Part shown: piece by piece, positions 36,843-48,900 of the stretch
Layout: each line of letters begins with the position of its first letter
Position numbering within the stretch: the stretch's first letter is position 1
Assembly: GCF_000208865.1 (NCBI RefSeq)
Contig: NC_018389.1
Location: forward strand, 1,550,001-1,614,000
Source: Neospora caninum Liverpool
Taxonomy: Eukaryota > Apicomplexa > Conoidasida > Eucoccidiorida > Sarcocystidae
Length of the DNA stretch: 64,000 nucleotides
Direction of reading: 5' to 3'
Notes under the pieces: model-generated
The model's input: only the letters and a program-made list of their open reading frames with translations
What the model was told of the DNA's origin: nothing
The model's database searches: none
Position numbers and translations under genes: made by a program

Positions 36843-39800
36843 CTACTCGTCAGCATCCGCCACCGGATGAGACAGGGTAATGTCACGAACGAGAAAACCA
36901 AGGATGGGGAAAGAAACAGGATCCGTGCTGTTTTTCGGTTTGCGTAGTCGTTCTCCTTCCCTTCTGCATCCGTCCCCGCCCCTAAGGTGTTCACGGCCCC
37001 GACTGGGTGTTCCGTGCTTTTCCTCTCCAACGAAGCGGCTAGAGGTTATGAGACTTCCTTCCTCCTTCCTTGCCTGATGGCGCTGCTTCTCCCCTCTACT
37101 AAACTCGCCTCCCTTCCGCTCTTGCTGCTGGTCGGACTGCAGCGCTTCTACGTCAGATTGCGACAAGAGGAGCGCCTGGCATTCTGCCCATCGAACCTCT
37201 CCTGTCTGGGTCTCCTTGTCATCGGCGTCGTCCGCAACTACAGATTGGGCGTCTCCAGCGAAATAAGAAAACCTTTCGCTCGTGCGTGGAGACTTTGGAC
37301 ACGAAGAAGCGCAAGTCGTGCCGGCAGTCGCGCCTTCACCTGATCCCGCCTGCGATTTTTCCTTGAGTTCTGTTATCTTGTCTTGCAATCCAGCATCGTT
37401 GGCGTCACCCGTTTCACGACGCATCTCCTCTCTTGCCAATATTGTGTCTCTCCTCTGCTCAATATCGCTGTCCTCTGTCGCAGACCGTGCTCCCCCGTTT
37501 CTTTCAACGTTCCTCTCCCTCACACCTCCGTCGTTTGCCTCCAGCGGCTTCGTCTTCTTCGGCGTCCCCGCATGCTGCGCGAGCGCTGTCCTCAGTGCAA
37601 GCAACTTTCTCATGTCCCTCTCTAGCTTCGCCTTATATTCGGCGACAAGCCGAGCTGCGAGGGCCGCGCCAATCTCCTCTTCATCGCAACAGACGCAGAG
37701 CCCTTTGTTGTACCGAAGACAATGGCCGCCAATGGTATACGAACAGTCAGGAGTGCCTCCACTGGAGAAGTCGGGTACCTGGAGAGAGTGTCGCGTCCTT
37801 GCGGCTTCGAAGCTGTCCTCGGGTGGACCCAATGCGGCTGAGAGGCAACTGCGCCCGTGAGGAAGTGAGTGAGTTCCTGCGCAACCGGAAGAACCTTGAG
37901 GGCACATGTCGCGTCGGCCACCTTTCGGTGACCCAATTTCCAGTTTGGGTAACCTCCCAATTTGTCCTTCGGTGTCTGTACACCCAGGACAAGCTCGGGT
38001 GATTGGATGGAGCTCAATCGGGCGCAATTCGAAGCCAAATGCCTCTGCAAAGACAGCGAACGGGGAGACGAAGGCCATAGCGTGCGCGGGGGAAGAGAAA
38101 AATTTCTTCCGCGGAGAAAAGAGCAACTCAATTGTCCGAATGCGAGGGAAGTGCGAGAGCAGAGAACGCACGTGGCGCTGGACAGGCCGAGGGACGACCG
38201 GGAGCGACTTGGAGACGACGAGAGGTAAGGGCGCGGAGAAAGCCTCTGAGGACGGAAACGAAGGCAAAGAAATAGATGACGCAGAAGACGAGGAAGACGA
38301 GATGCGGAGAGAACGGCGAGAGAGGGGTGGAGGGCCCTGACAATTCGGAGGCGAGGACGAAGAAAAGTCGCCGGCCGGCCTCGCGCCTTCCGCATGAGCT
38401 GACCCGGATGTACCATCCTCACGTGGACGGCGACGCGAACGGGAAGGAGAGTTCATCTGCATGCACGCGGCGGCAGTGGACACATTCGAACCCGAGAATC
38501 CCTCGTCTCGTCCTGAAGCAACTCCGTGGTTGGAGGTGGACATCGGACAGGACGTGGAGGACGGAGAACAAGAGTTGGAAGAAGCAACGGGCGATGTGTC
38601 CACGTCAGTACTCCCGCGTGGATATTCCCCCCCGTGCCTGCTGGCTCCACCCCTGTGCACATTACACTCCGTGGAAGGTCTTCGAGTTCTTCTTCTCTCG
38701 GGTGTCTGTTCTCCCCCTTCATGACGCCCGCCCCGTTCTCGCTCCGCTGTTTGTCTTTCCTCAGCAAGACCTCTCTCTTCACTTTCACCACTGCCCAGGC
38801 AGGCGTTGTCCTCTCCTTCGTCTCCTGCCTCTGCGTCGCTGCCACTGGGGCCTTCTCGGAGATCCGCTGTCGCCGCGTCCTCGCTGCTTCGCTTGCCCTC
38901 GTCTCCGGTTCGGCGCCGTTCTGTTTCTTCCTCGTGGAGCCGTCGCACCCGCGCTTCCTCCTGCACATCCTCTCTCTGCATTTGCTGCACAAGGTCGATT
39001 TCAGCTTTCCTGACCCGGTCGAGTTCCCCGGGAGAGAGTGTGTCGCGCAGATCTTCATTCCGGTAGTTGACGATCCGAAGGAGGTCGAGAGGCGGCCTCG
39101 CGTCCACAGGCAACGCAAAGACGTGACTCGCCAAGGCGTCGAAAAAGTAGCTGTTCTCCAAGACGAAACTGCGAACCTCAACACCGCGCAAACGCGTCTG
39201 GAGCAGCCACATCACAGAGGAGTCGCAGGGAACAGAGAGAGAAAAGATGACGAATGCGAAGGAAGGCACGGACGAGAAAAAACCAGCCAGATGGAGAGCG
39301 CAGCAGCGAGAGCGACTGAGAGAGACGGACACACACCCAGGGAAGGCGAGAAAGGGGAGACCCAGCGCGGCGAGAGAGGATGCACACACACACACGCACC
39401 GAGAAGCGGAGTGGCACCAGTGGCCGCACGAAGCCCAGAGCTGATTGACGAACCAGAAGGGAGCGCAGAACTGGAGACCGAGTTGTTGGAAGTAAACACC
39501 GCTCTCAGATTCCTGCAGAGGAGCCGAAAGCGCGGGATTGCCTACGCGCTTCCGCCAAACGAGTTGACAAGATGCCAGCTCACTGATTCGAATCCCCACA
39601 TCCCACGTCTTTATATGGAGTCGCACACACCATCTCCTGCCTTCTGCCTGCTACTGTCTACGCAGTTGTCCACAGCTCGAGGCCTGCTTCCCTGCATGCG
39701 CAGGCAACCCTGTTCCAAAGAGGAGACGCGCAGGCCCCGGCAGAAAAGCACGGGACGTTCCCGAGATTGTTTGCTGCGCCACCCAAGTGCCTTGCCTCGA

Positions 39801-40863
39801 TTCCAAGCACACCAGACGTTGCGACTCTCAACTGCACACTTACCAGAAGCGCCGCGCGTTCCGCCGTCGCAATCGTCGAGATGACGTCTTCGAGGGGGAG
39901 GCAGAAGCACGGGACGTTCCCGAGAATGGTTGCTGCGCGTCCTCGAACACCCCCCCGCGTGCGTCGCTGGTCGTGTCTCGGAGCGTCTGCGCCTCTGCTC
40001 CGCGGAGGCGCGTGGCCAGCCGCCCTGGGCGTCCCCCCCGTCCCTTCGCCTTCCTCGCCGACTCCGCCCTCCTCGCCTTCGCTGTCGCCATCGAGACCGA
40101 GACCAGCATTCGCAAACACTTCCAGATGCGTCCGATTCCCGCGCATACCCACGTGAACCGCTGGCGGCGAGGCGAGCGTCGAGGACGCCTGCCGAGCCGC
40201 TGCGGACAGAAATACCGACGGAGAAGCGGGAAAGACGGGAGACGAAGGACGGTTGGCCGAGGCAGGCGAGGACGCAGAGGACGCAGAGGACGAAAGGGAG
40301 GGTCGAGCGGTTAGGCTGCGCAGCTGGCTGGGTGTGGCGCGGGAAGAATCATTTCCGACCCGCGGACGGCGCGACAGAGGACGCGAGCTTGGCACTTCAA
40401 CGTCGTGGGCTCGTCCATTTCGGTTCCTTTCTTCGGGAATCGGTTTTCGTGGCAAAACGCTGCGTCGCCCGAGACAGCGCGGGGGCATCCGCCCGGGCGA
40501 CGCTCGCGCCGGGAGGACGTCGGAACCGACATGCAAACAGAGCGGTGTGGACCAGATGTCGATGGGGCGCGGTTCTTCTGTGTGTTTGCATCGGTCTCTT
40601 CCCGCCTCGCAGTTGTCTTCCGTGTTCTCGCGCGACGCGTCCGCCGACCTGGGAGAGGAAGAGGTCGCGGAGTCTTGACAGATTCGGGAGGGAGGCGACG
40701 AGCGAGGGCGACGGGAAGAAGCGAAAGTGTGAGGGGAGTGGCTGCGCACGCCGCGAGATGCGGGATCGTCGGACGAAGCAGGGACAGCGGGTCGAGGATC
40801 CTCAGGACCCGGAGCAGAAACAGAAAAGACAAAAGACGCCAGCGAGGAGAGGGTGGAAAGCAT
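36843..40863 (-). CDS. Large hypothetical protein, two-exon model
   Basis: The exons complement(36843-39197, 39844-40863) join in phase 0 to 1,124 residues. The only in-frame ATG at the 5' side is 40861-40863, which opens a short hydrophobic start (MLSTLSSLASFVFSVSA). Exon 1 is Ser/Arg/Pro-rich and ends in a globular-looking stretch, LGNVPCFCLPLEDVISTI, at a perfect GTAAGT donor. Exon 2 continues with a conserved-looking block (about 341-420: TRLRGVEVRSFVLENSYFFD, then a Glu/Arg-rich helix). A low-complexity middle, a second globular block (IRTIELLFSPRKKFF, FAEAFGFELRPIEL) and a cysteine cluster near residues 815-830 (HCLRYNKGLCVCCDEEE) follow. The C-terminus is mostly charged. The paired blocks weakly resemble a PSP1 C-terminal domain split by insertions, but I would not name it so. 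Further introns in exon 2 cannot be excluded. Confidence 0.6.
39741..39939. repeat. Two near-identical 39-bp copies flanking an exon-intron border
   Basis: Copies at about 39741-39779 (intron) and 39902-39939 (exon 1) share AGCACGGGACGTTCCCGAGA and the following TTGCTGCGC. The intervening sequence holds the GTAAGT donor of the minus-strand gene. Confidence 0.85.
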
Positions 40864-42905
40864 CTTGAAGAGGCTAGAAGGGGCCGGGTATACGGCGCTG
40901 TGGACGGGACATACGCAGTAGGAGGTAGAGGGACCGAGCGAAAACAAAGCCCGCAGTCAACGCGGAAAAACGACCGCCGCACTCGAGGTGAGCCTCTTTT
41001 CAGTAAGCACTGAAAAGCGCGGGAAGTACGGAACAAACACAGCGCGAGGTTACACTCGCAGCTGTTTCAAAGTGACGCGCTCTGGCGCATGTGTAGGGCA
41101 CATATACCTCCAGCAGCTCGTCGCAGGAGAAAGCCAGACTGCAAGACAAACCAAAATCCGAGCTCTTTGCTCTCGAGTCATCGCTTCATTTTGCTGGGTC
41201 ACGGCGCTTCTGTTTGTCCCCGGAACCAAAGTCTGTTTTTTCCCTCTCAGAATGTGCGAAGCGCTGCCACAGCTGGGCGAACGCACGAGACCCGGCTGAC
41301 TATAGCGAGAGAGGCACAAGGCGCAGTTGCCTGGCGGAAAACATCGGCCTCTCTACGGACCTCCGTTCGCCCGTGAACGAAGATGAGGAAGAACCAAAAA
41401 GCAATCGCGACAGAAACGCACGCTCGCGTGACTCTGGGCCTCACAAAGGCTCAACGTCGACGGCGTCTCTTTCCACAGCAAAGGGGTGAGAACCTGCGAG
41501 CGGCGAGGCCTTCCTCGCTGGATAGGCTCTAGCCGAGTCGGGAAGTAGAACCGAGAGGAAGCGTGCAGATTGGCAAGAAAGTCCAAACGGAGGGACAGAA
41601 CGCTCCAGTGTAAAACCCAGCATATTTACTGCCACGGCACACGCAGAGCGTCCATCTTCCCCCCACGTCTCTCCCTTCCCATCGCGTTCCGTAGGCACCA
41701 GGAGACTCTCGAGTTGGGGGCGAAGAAGTTGCGCACCTGGTTTTTTTTTCGCTTGCGTTCGACAAGATGGGACAGAAGGAGAGGAACGCCGCGAGTCTGT
41801 TGACTCCGCGTCTGCTTTCATAACACACAAAGGAGAGTGTCGTACGGGCCGTTTGTGCTTTCGTGAGAAAATGTTGCAGGGAGGGAGGTGTTAACTCCTT
41901 GCTCCGAGGTGATGCAGGCGTAAACGCAGTACGGCTGCAGCGGCGCTAGGAAGGCTCTGCTCTTTCTGCGTGGAGCGGCGTCGATTCGTTTTTAAAACCA
42001 AACGCTGAATTAAGTTTCGTCTCTGGCAGTTATTGCTTGTGGCGTGGTTCCGTGATGCGGGTCGCCTTCCTTCGCCGGCGGAAATCCGGTTTCATCGACC
42101 GGCAACTGGGCTGGTAGCGCTGCTGTTTCGATTGCCATCGTCCGACTCTTTTTACGGACGGTACGTAACCGCCTTTTTCGCCATGTGGAAGTGCGATCCC
42201 CTCACCTATTGTTTTACGTTTGTCTGCCGATGCCCCGTTCTTTTTCGTGGACAATTGCTCGCGTTTTCCTGCCTGTTTCGGATGCGTTTCTGCTAGCGCT
42301 AGCTCCCATGCCGGGTGTCTGTACCCCCGTTTTCCCCCGACTCCCGGGTTTCTGCTTTCGCTCGTGGAGCTTCGAGGAAACATCGTTGGCTTTTTCGGAT
42401 CTCTGAGCGGTTTCGTTTGTCCTGCTGTCTCTCGCGGACGTGATCTGGCGTGTCGCCCCGTTGCTTCCGTCGCCTCCGACAACCTCCGGCCAGTGCCCGT
42501 GTATATCCCCGACTGCACATCCGGGGCACATGCATTTTTCACTTCTTTTTCCATGAGCCCATTTCTTCTTTGTCTTCGTCCTTCGCTCCCCTGCGCGAGG
42601 GGGAGAGGCTTTCCGTCTTCCTCGGAGAGGAGTTCGCCGCTTTTAAGTTAGCCGCTGTCGGCTTGCAATCGAACGCCGGCAGTCGATGCCCGGGGATGTC
42701 GATTGCCGATTTCCGCTGGGAAAAAGTCTGCCGTCTCAGGACCCGTGAGGGCTTCTGCTGATGGGCCAGCTCTGCATCTCCGCGGGGCTCCCAGTTCCCT
42801 TCTTCAACGCGTGCAGAGGCCGACTCGGCAGTGTCCCACGTCGATCCCCAAGTTGGCTCGTGTGCCGACCCGCTGTACGGGACAGCCTCACTCCGACGTA
42901 GAAAA
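40864..42905. promoter_or_regulatory. Divergent 5' region between two large genes
   Basis: The minus-strand gene starts at 40863 and the plus-strand gene at 42906, so this stretch holds both promoters and 5' UTRs. The open frames here are short and unsupported. No repeat was seen. Confidence 0.5.
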
Positions 42906-45900
42906 ATGGTAAGCGAAGAACCAGACTGCGGAACTTCGCCATCGGGCGACAGCGCCTCCTTTGCAGGTGCGGTCGAAAAAGGCCCCAGCTGCACGCGTTC
43001 TGGGGTCTGCGAACCCCACGCAGCAGAGCCGCTCCAACGGACCTTCAACCACGTCTACCGCGCTTCACAACTGAATGCAGCTCCCGTCTCAGATGCATTC
43101 GGCCATCACGCGAGTCAAGCTCCAGGAAAGGGACCAGCCGGTTCGACCTCTTTTCTAACCTATGGGAGAGCACTGCCCGCGTCGTGTTCAGAAAATCCGT
43201 CCTTTGCGCGGCCGTCCCCCTCGGCGATGGCCACAGAAGAGCATTCCTCTCTTGTCGCCACTCTCCCCGCTGACTACGCATGCGTGTTGCAGTCCCAGTC
43301 CACTTGGACGTCCTCGGTGCCTGGTCTCCCGGGCGGCGCTGGTGGAAGGGTGCGGGCTCTGGCCCGCATCAAGGCGCAGGCAGCCGAGCGCATGCGGAGG
43401 AAAGCAAAAGAAATCCGAGCTCCGCCTGATGGCGGTGATTTCTTCTCGGATTCATCGGAAGGTTTGACAGCGAAGGACGAGCCGACATCGGACTCGCCCA
43501 GCAGTCTGTCGGAGGCTGCGTCGTCTCGGTCCAGTTCGTCTGACAACACGTCTTCTTCCGGTGTAGCTACACCTGACAACAGAAGCGTCCCGAGCAGTGT
43601 CGAGAGCAAGCGGCCGGCCGACCGTGAAGCGGCGGGCTCCTCTAGCGAAACCAGCGACGACAGTCTGTTTTCCGATAACCGGACGTCAGACGACTCCAGC
43701 GAGGCGAACGATGGCGCTCGAACCCCCAGGCCGACTGCGCGGGCGGATCTTTTCTCGCTGTTTCGCGCGCGTGTGCCGGTGACAGGCCTGGGACGGCCGG
43801 GGACGGGACGACGGTCCAGCGAGCGCGGCGGCGAGTCAAGCAGATACCTACGCACGGCCTCATGGAGAGCGCGACACGGGCGGAGCAGCGGATCTGCAAA
43901 CAACTCCCTGACCACGAGCCAGAGCAGCTTTCAGTCGTCTGTGGCGTTCACGTCGAGTGAAGACACGAACGTTTCGTCCGACACTAGTGTCGTCACCATG
44001 GAGATGAAAACGGCTGAAGGCAGCGACACAGATGTGGAGCATCCAAGAGAGAGGGGGACTGGAGCCACTGGGCTGTCGCACGTTTTTCAACGCCGACCGG
44101 CGTACCACTCGCGGTCGCCGACCTCTGTCTCCCCGTCCCCTGGACTCAGCGGGAACATGCATTCCTCGGCGCGCCGCCGACACCGCGCGAGGAATCACCG
44201 TTCGCTTCCTCGTCACCCCTGCAGAGTTGTTCCGCCCAGGCGGCTCGCGCCGGCTCTGCGAAAAACGTTTCTCTCTTCCACGTACAGTTCCCACGCTTCT
44301 CGTTCGCTCTCTGCAAGTTTCCGAGCGGCGAGCTTCGGGTCTGGCGAGCTGCGCGCGTCGCCGCACTCGCTGGGCCGCGTGCGCGTCGCGCAAGGGGCTC
44401 GCACAGAGAGGCGCGCGCGGCGCTCCGGGAGGGTGCCTGCGCTTCGTCTCCACTTGCTGTCGCGAGCCGCGAGTCTTCAGAGGGCGGACACAGGCGTCGG
44501 CGAGCGGCGGAGAAAGGGGATTGGGAGCGAGACACAGTCGGCCAGCAAAAGCAAGGCCGCCGGCTGGCTGCGACTCTTCACGCCGCTCTTTGGCATCCAG
44601 CAGGACCACGCGCGCGGCAGCCCGTGGACAGCTTTGTCTTCTGCGCGCTCGTCGTGTCCCGACGCGGGCGAACTGGAAGAGCAGCTGAGGGGCGAAGGCT
44701 CACGCAGAGCGCCTGTTGTGACGGGGAACGGCGGGAAAAAAGCGAGAGGGCCCGTCGATCCACCGCTGGAACCCCAAAGAGGCGAGGCAGCCGTGGGGCG
44801 GGCGAACGGCGAAAACGCGACGGTGCAGAGCGCGTCAGCTCGGATGGCGCGGTCCGGGGCAGACGCGAGAACCGCTGAAGGAGCAGAGATGGAAAACAGG
44901 CCTCGAGTATTTCGTCTAGGCGAAGGGCGTGAGAAAGGCACCACCTCACGGACCTCCACTTCACCCAGCGCCGTCGGGAGGTCCGGACGAGGCGAGGGTC
45001 TCTCTGCGTCTCGACACAGAGTGCATGTGCGCCTCTCCTCTGTGGATTCCTCGCTTTCACCTTCGTCGTCGTCGCCTTCACCTTCGTCGTCGTCGCCTTC
45101 ATCTTCGTCGTTGTCGCCTTCATCATCGTCGTTGTCGCCTTCGTCTTCGTCGTTGTCGCCTTCGTCTTCGTCGTTGCCTTCGCGTTCCCAGTCTTTGTCT
45201 TCGCGATCAGAGTCTCTGTCCCCTCCTCGCTCGCTGTCCTCGTCGTCGCGCAGCGCGTCTCCGCGGCGGCGAGAGGAGCCTCGGCCGGTCGATTCGAGGG
45301 CTGCTGGACACGCTGAGAGGCGAGGGAAGCGCGACAAGTCGGCTGCAGGGTTGAGCTTCTTCGACTTGCTCCGTCTCGCTCCGTCGTCCCGGAGCCGAGA
45401 GCGGAGAGGGAGACGAAGGGACCGCCGTGCGCCTTCTGTTTCCCCGTCTTCGCCCGGAGTCCCCGAGGCCGAGAGAGAACGCTCGGTGCGGGAACAGACC
45501 TATGTGGGCGCGGGAGCTGGAGGAGGCGCAACCCAGAGCTCGCCGCGCAGCCAGTCACCGCGAGAGACGAAGGTTCGCCGCGACGTCCGAAAGGACAAGG
45601 CAGAGGAAGCGCGAGAGGCGCTGGGATACGAGCGACAGACGGCGCGGGTGAAGAAGGAGGTTGAGGAAGCACGCGGCGCGGGGCGACTGGGGGAAGAAGG
45701 AAGAAAAGATCGCGAGAGGAAGGGAGACAGCGTGGACGAAGGCGGAGACGCGCAGCGTCGTCAGAGCGCAGACCAGTTGAACCCAGGGAGTGATCTGAAG
45801 AGCAGCGGTTCTCTCACCAACTCTTCACAGTCTCTGCGCTTCGCTTCCCCCTTCTCGCCGTCGCCGTCTGCGGCCTCACCGCCCTCGTCTCCCCGCTCGC

Positions 45901-48900
45901 AGCCTGTCCTCGTGTCATCCGCCGGGTTGTCCTGCGTCCTGTCGGACTCTTCCCAGACGACGGCGCCGCCATCAACAGCGCCGGGGGCGTCCGTCGATCA
46001 GCCGACGCAGAGCCCAGAGCGCAGCGACACGCCGTGCACAACGCCGCAGGACAGTCACGTTGATTTGGAGAAGGCGGAGGGTACACTCCGCGAACAGGCC
46101 GAAGGAGGAAACGGGCGAAAAGGCGCTGCCGATGCGAAAGAGGCGGTAGGCGATCGCAAGGTGGGCTATCAGTCGCGTGCGAGTCTGGAGTCTTGCGCTT
46201 CCCGATCCACGGCATCTCGCGCCTCTCTCGCCTCTTCGTTTTCGTCGTGTGGTTTCTCGTCCTCGCTGGCGTCTTCGCATTGTGAATGTGGAGGCCCGAC
46301 CAGCTCGTCGTGGACAGATGAAGAGTCCGAAAGGAGGCCGGAGAAGAGGGAGAGGCCGACAAGGAATGAGGCGACGCGCACAGCGGACTCATCCCTCGTG
46401 CCGACATCTTCCACCCCGACGCGCCCTGAGGGCCCATCCTGGAACGCTGCGCTGTCCCGACGCTATTCAGATCAGCCTGAGGCGCATCATCCACACAGCG
46501 AGGGCGGCCTTGATTCCTCTCCTGCTGGGCCTTCCTCGCCCCCGTTCCGCTCCCCTCCCTCTTGCTCTTCGTCGTCTTCCTCGTCCTCCCCTACTTCCTG
46601 TTCTGCGTCGTCCTCTTCTTCATCCTCTCCTTCCCCGACGTCCTGTTCTTCTTCATCTGTTTCGTCTTCTTCGCCTCCCTCTTCTTCCTCCCCTCCCTCG
46701 GCTTCTTCCTCCTCTTCTTCGTCCTCATCTTCGTCCTCGTCTTCTTCGTCCTCATCTTCGTCCTCGTCTTCTTCGTCCTCGTCTTCCTCTTCTTACTCTG
46801 CGTACTGTTCCGTCGCGCCTCGAGCGGGATCTGAGCTGGAGGGTTCGGGTTCTTCCCGAGAGTCGTCTGTCGCCTCTAGCTCTTCGTTTCCGCCCGGCGC
46901 GTCTCGCCAGTCGGCCCCCGCTCAAACCGTGCCCAAGTCGAAGTTCCAGTGGGTGAACCTCGACCGACTACCCCTCACGTCGCAAGTGGCGTTCGACGAT
47001 TTCGCGCAGGTCGTCCGCCGGCGCGCCTGTGCCGGTCGCCTCTGTGGCTTCTGTTGCTGCTGCATTGGCTGCAGTACAGACAGCGCGCACCCACCGGCGG
47101 GCAGTGCACCCGCGTCCGCGTCGCGGAAAGACGGCGCCTGCACGTGCGTCTGTGGGACGTGCTGCTGCCGAGATCGGCAGAGTCCGGACTCGGAAGAAGG
47201 GCTGAAGCGGCGTGCCTCGACGGCGCATGTGTCGCGCCAGGCCGCGCTCGATCTCTCCTTTCTCTTTGATATGCGGGACGGCGGAGCGCTTGCCTCGGGG
47301 TTCTCTGGGTTCTCGAGCGCGGGTCAGGCGCCGCTTGCGGGGTCCGCGGCGCCCTCGATGGCGACGTTCCTCGCCACGCGCCTGCCGTCGTTCCACGCGG
47401 GCCTTCCTCCAGCCCGTCTGGCGGAGCTCCAGGCGAACGCGGCGGCGCGGCTGGCCGCGACGATGGCGAACAAGGTTGCGCTGGCGGCGCGCTTTCTGGT
47501 GCATGCGCCCGCGAACCACCTGGTCATTCCGTCAGTCGACCTGTTTGTGGACCAGCGGAAACTGCGGTCGCTTATGATGGTTCCGAAGCGGAGCGTCACG
47601 GAGCAGGTGATGCGCATCCTCCAGCGCCTGCCGCGGTTTGCCTTGCCGCTGTACGAGTCGTTTCTGCTCGAGCAGGTGTGCGAAGACCCGGTCCTCCACC
47701 CGCGTCTCCAGGGGCTGGAGATCCCCTTCCGCCTCCTGACGCACGACTTTGTTTTCCTGGGCAGCTACGCGTACCTCGCAGATCTCCCGCCCTGGTCACG
47801 CCCCCCCGTCAAGGTCCTGCGCATCTACAAATTCCAGCAGCTGCAGCTGGTGGATGCGGGCGAGAGCCGCGAGGTCCCGGGCGTGTCGTCTCCGCGGCGC
47901 GGAGACAGATTCGCGCGCGGCCGCAGCGATGCGCTCAACCCCACTGAGGCGGCGCTCGACGCCGGAGGGTGGCGAGGCAGGCGGGCACTTGTTTCCCGTG
48001 GCGGCAGGCCGGGAGGGAGCGACCGCATGGAAAGCCACGGCAGCGACGCCCACACGGCGTCCAGCTCCTCGACGTCGGGATGGGGGTCCGAGGCCCGAGA
48101 GACGTCGGACGCGCGGACTGTCTCGACCCTGGACGGAACTGCGAGCGCGGTTCTTTGGAGACGCGGCGCGAGCGGCGGGGACGACAGCCGCCTCGAGTCG
48201 GCCTCGTCCGCCGAGGGCCAGCTCTCGAGCGCAGGGCGGGCGTGGGTGGAGGGGGACACGCGCGCGAGAGAGATGCGAAGAGCCTCGGGGGCGATGAACG
48301 AGGACGAGACTCTGGGCAGTTCTTCCCCGAGTCTGGGCCCTCGCCCCAGAGGCAGCACCTACGCCGCGCCGCGGTATGGAGCGCGGCCGGATGACCTCGA
48401 GGCGGAGCATCTGCAAGGTCTCGCGCTGTACAATTTGAAGCTGCTGATCCGCGACTTTGAGGAGACGCTCGAAGTCGTCGAACTCCATTACGGAGAAATG
48501 TTCTTCATTGAGGGCGACGTGTTTGCCTACTTTCGCGGGATTGCGGCGTTCATGGAAGACCAGCACTTTCAGCTAGAAAGCATCAAGTGCCGGCGGAAGG
48601 ACGGACCGCCTATCGCCCTGCGGCCTCAAGGCGCTGCTGCGTTTCCAGGAGGCGGGGGGCGAACGTTTGACCGGGCGGGCTGGAGCTGGGGAGGAGAAGG
48701 CCGCCGGCGACCGGGCGCGAGCGGACGTGGCGACCGCGAGGAACAGCCGCAAGCACGCAGCAGCCGGAAGGCGTGCGGGATGTGTTGTCGCTGCGCGGCG
48801 CGGCAGGCGGCGACGGCTGCCTGCCGTGAAAGAGAGGTGGGGGCCGAGGGAGAAGCAGCGAGCGACGCGCGAGAGGAGCGAGAGCGAACAGGCCGAGAGT

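Noticed and set aside
36843..39197. HAP2/GCS1-like fusogen because of the cysteine cluster
   Set aside because: There is no membrane helix after the cluster and the cysteine spacing does not fit. The cluster sits inside a charged, probably intracellular protein.
44477..45672. Minus-strand frames rich in Asp/Glu/Lys/Thr repeats
   Set aside because: They are the shadow of the SPSSSS coding repeat of the plus-strand gene.
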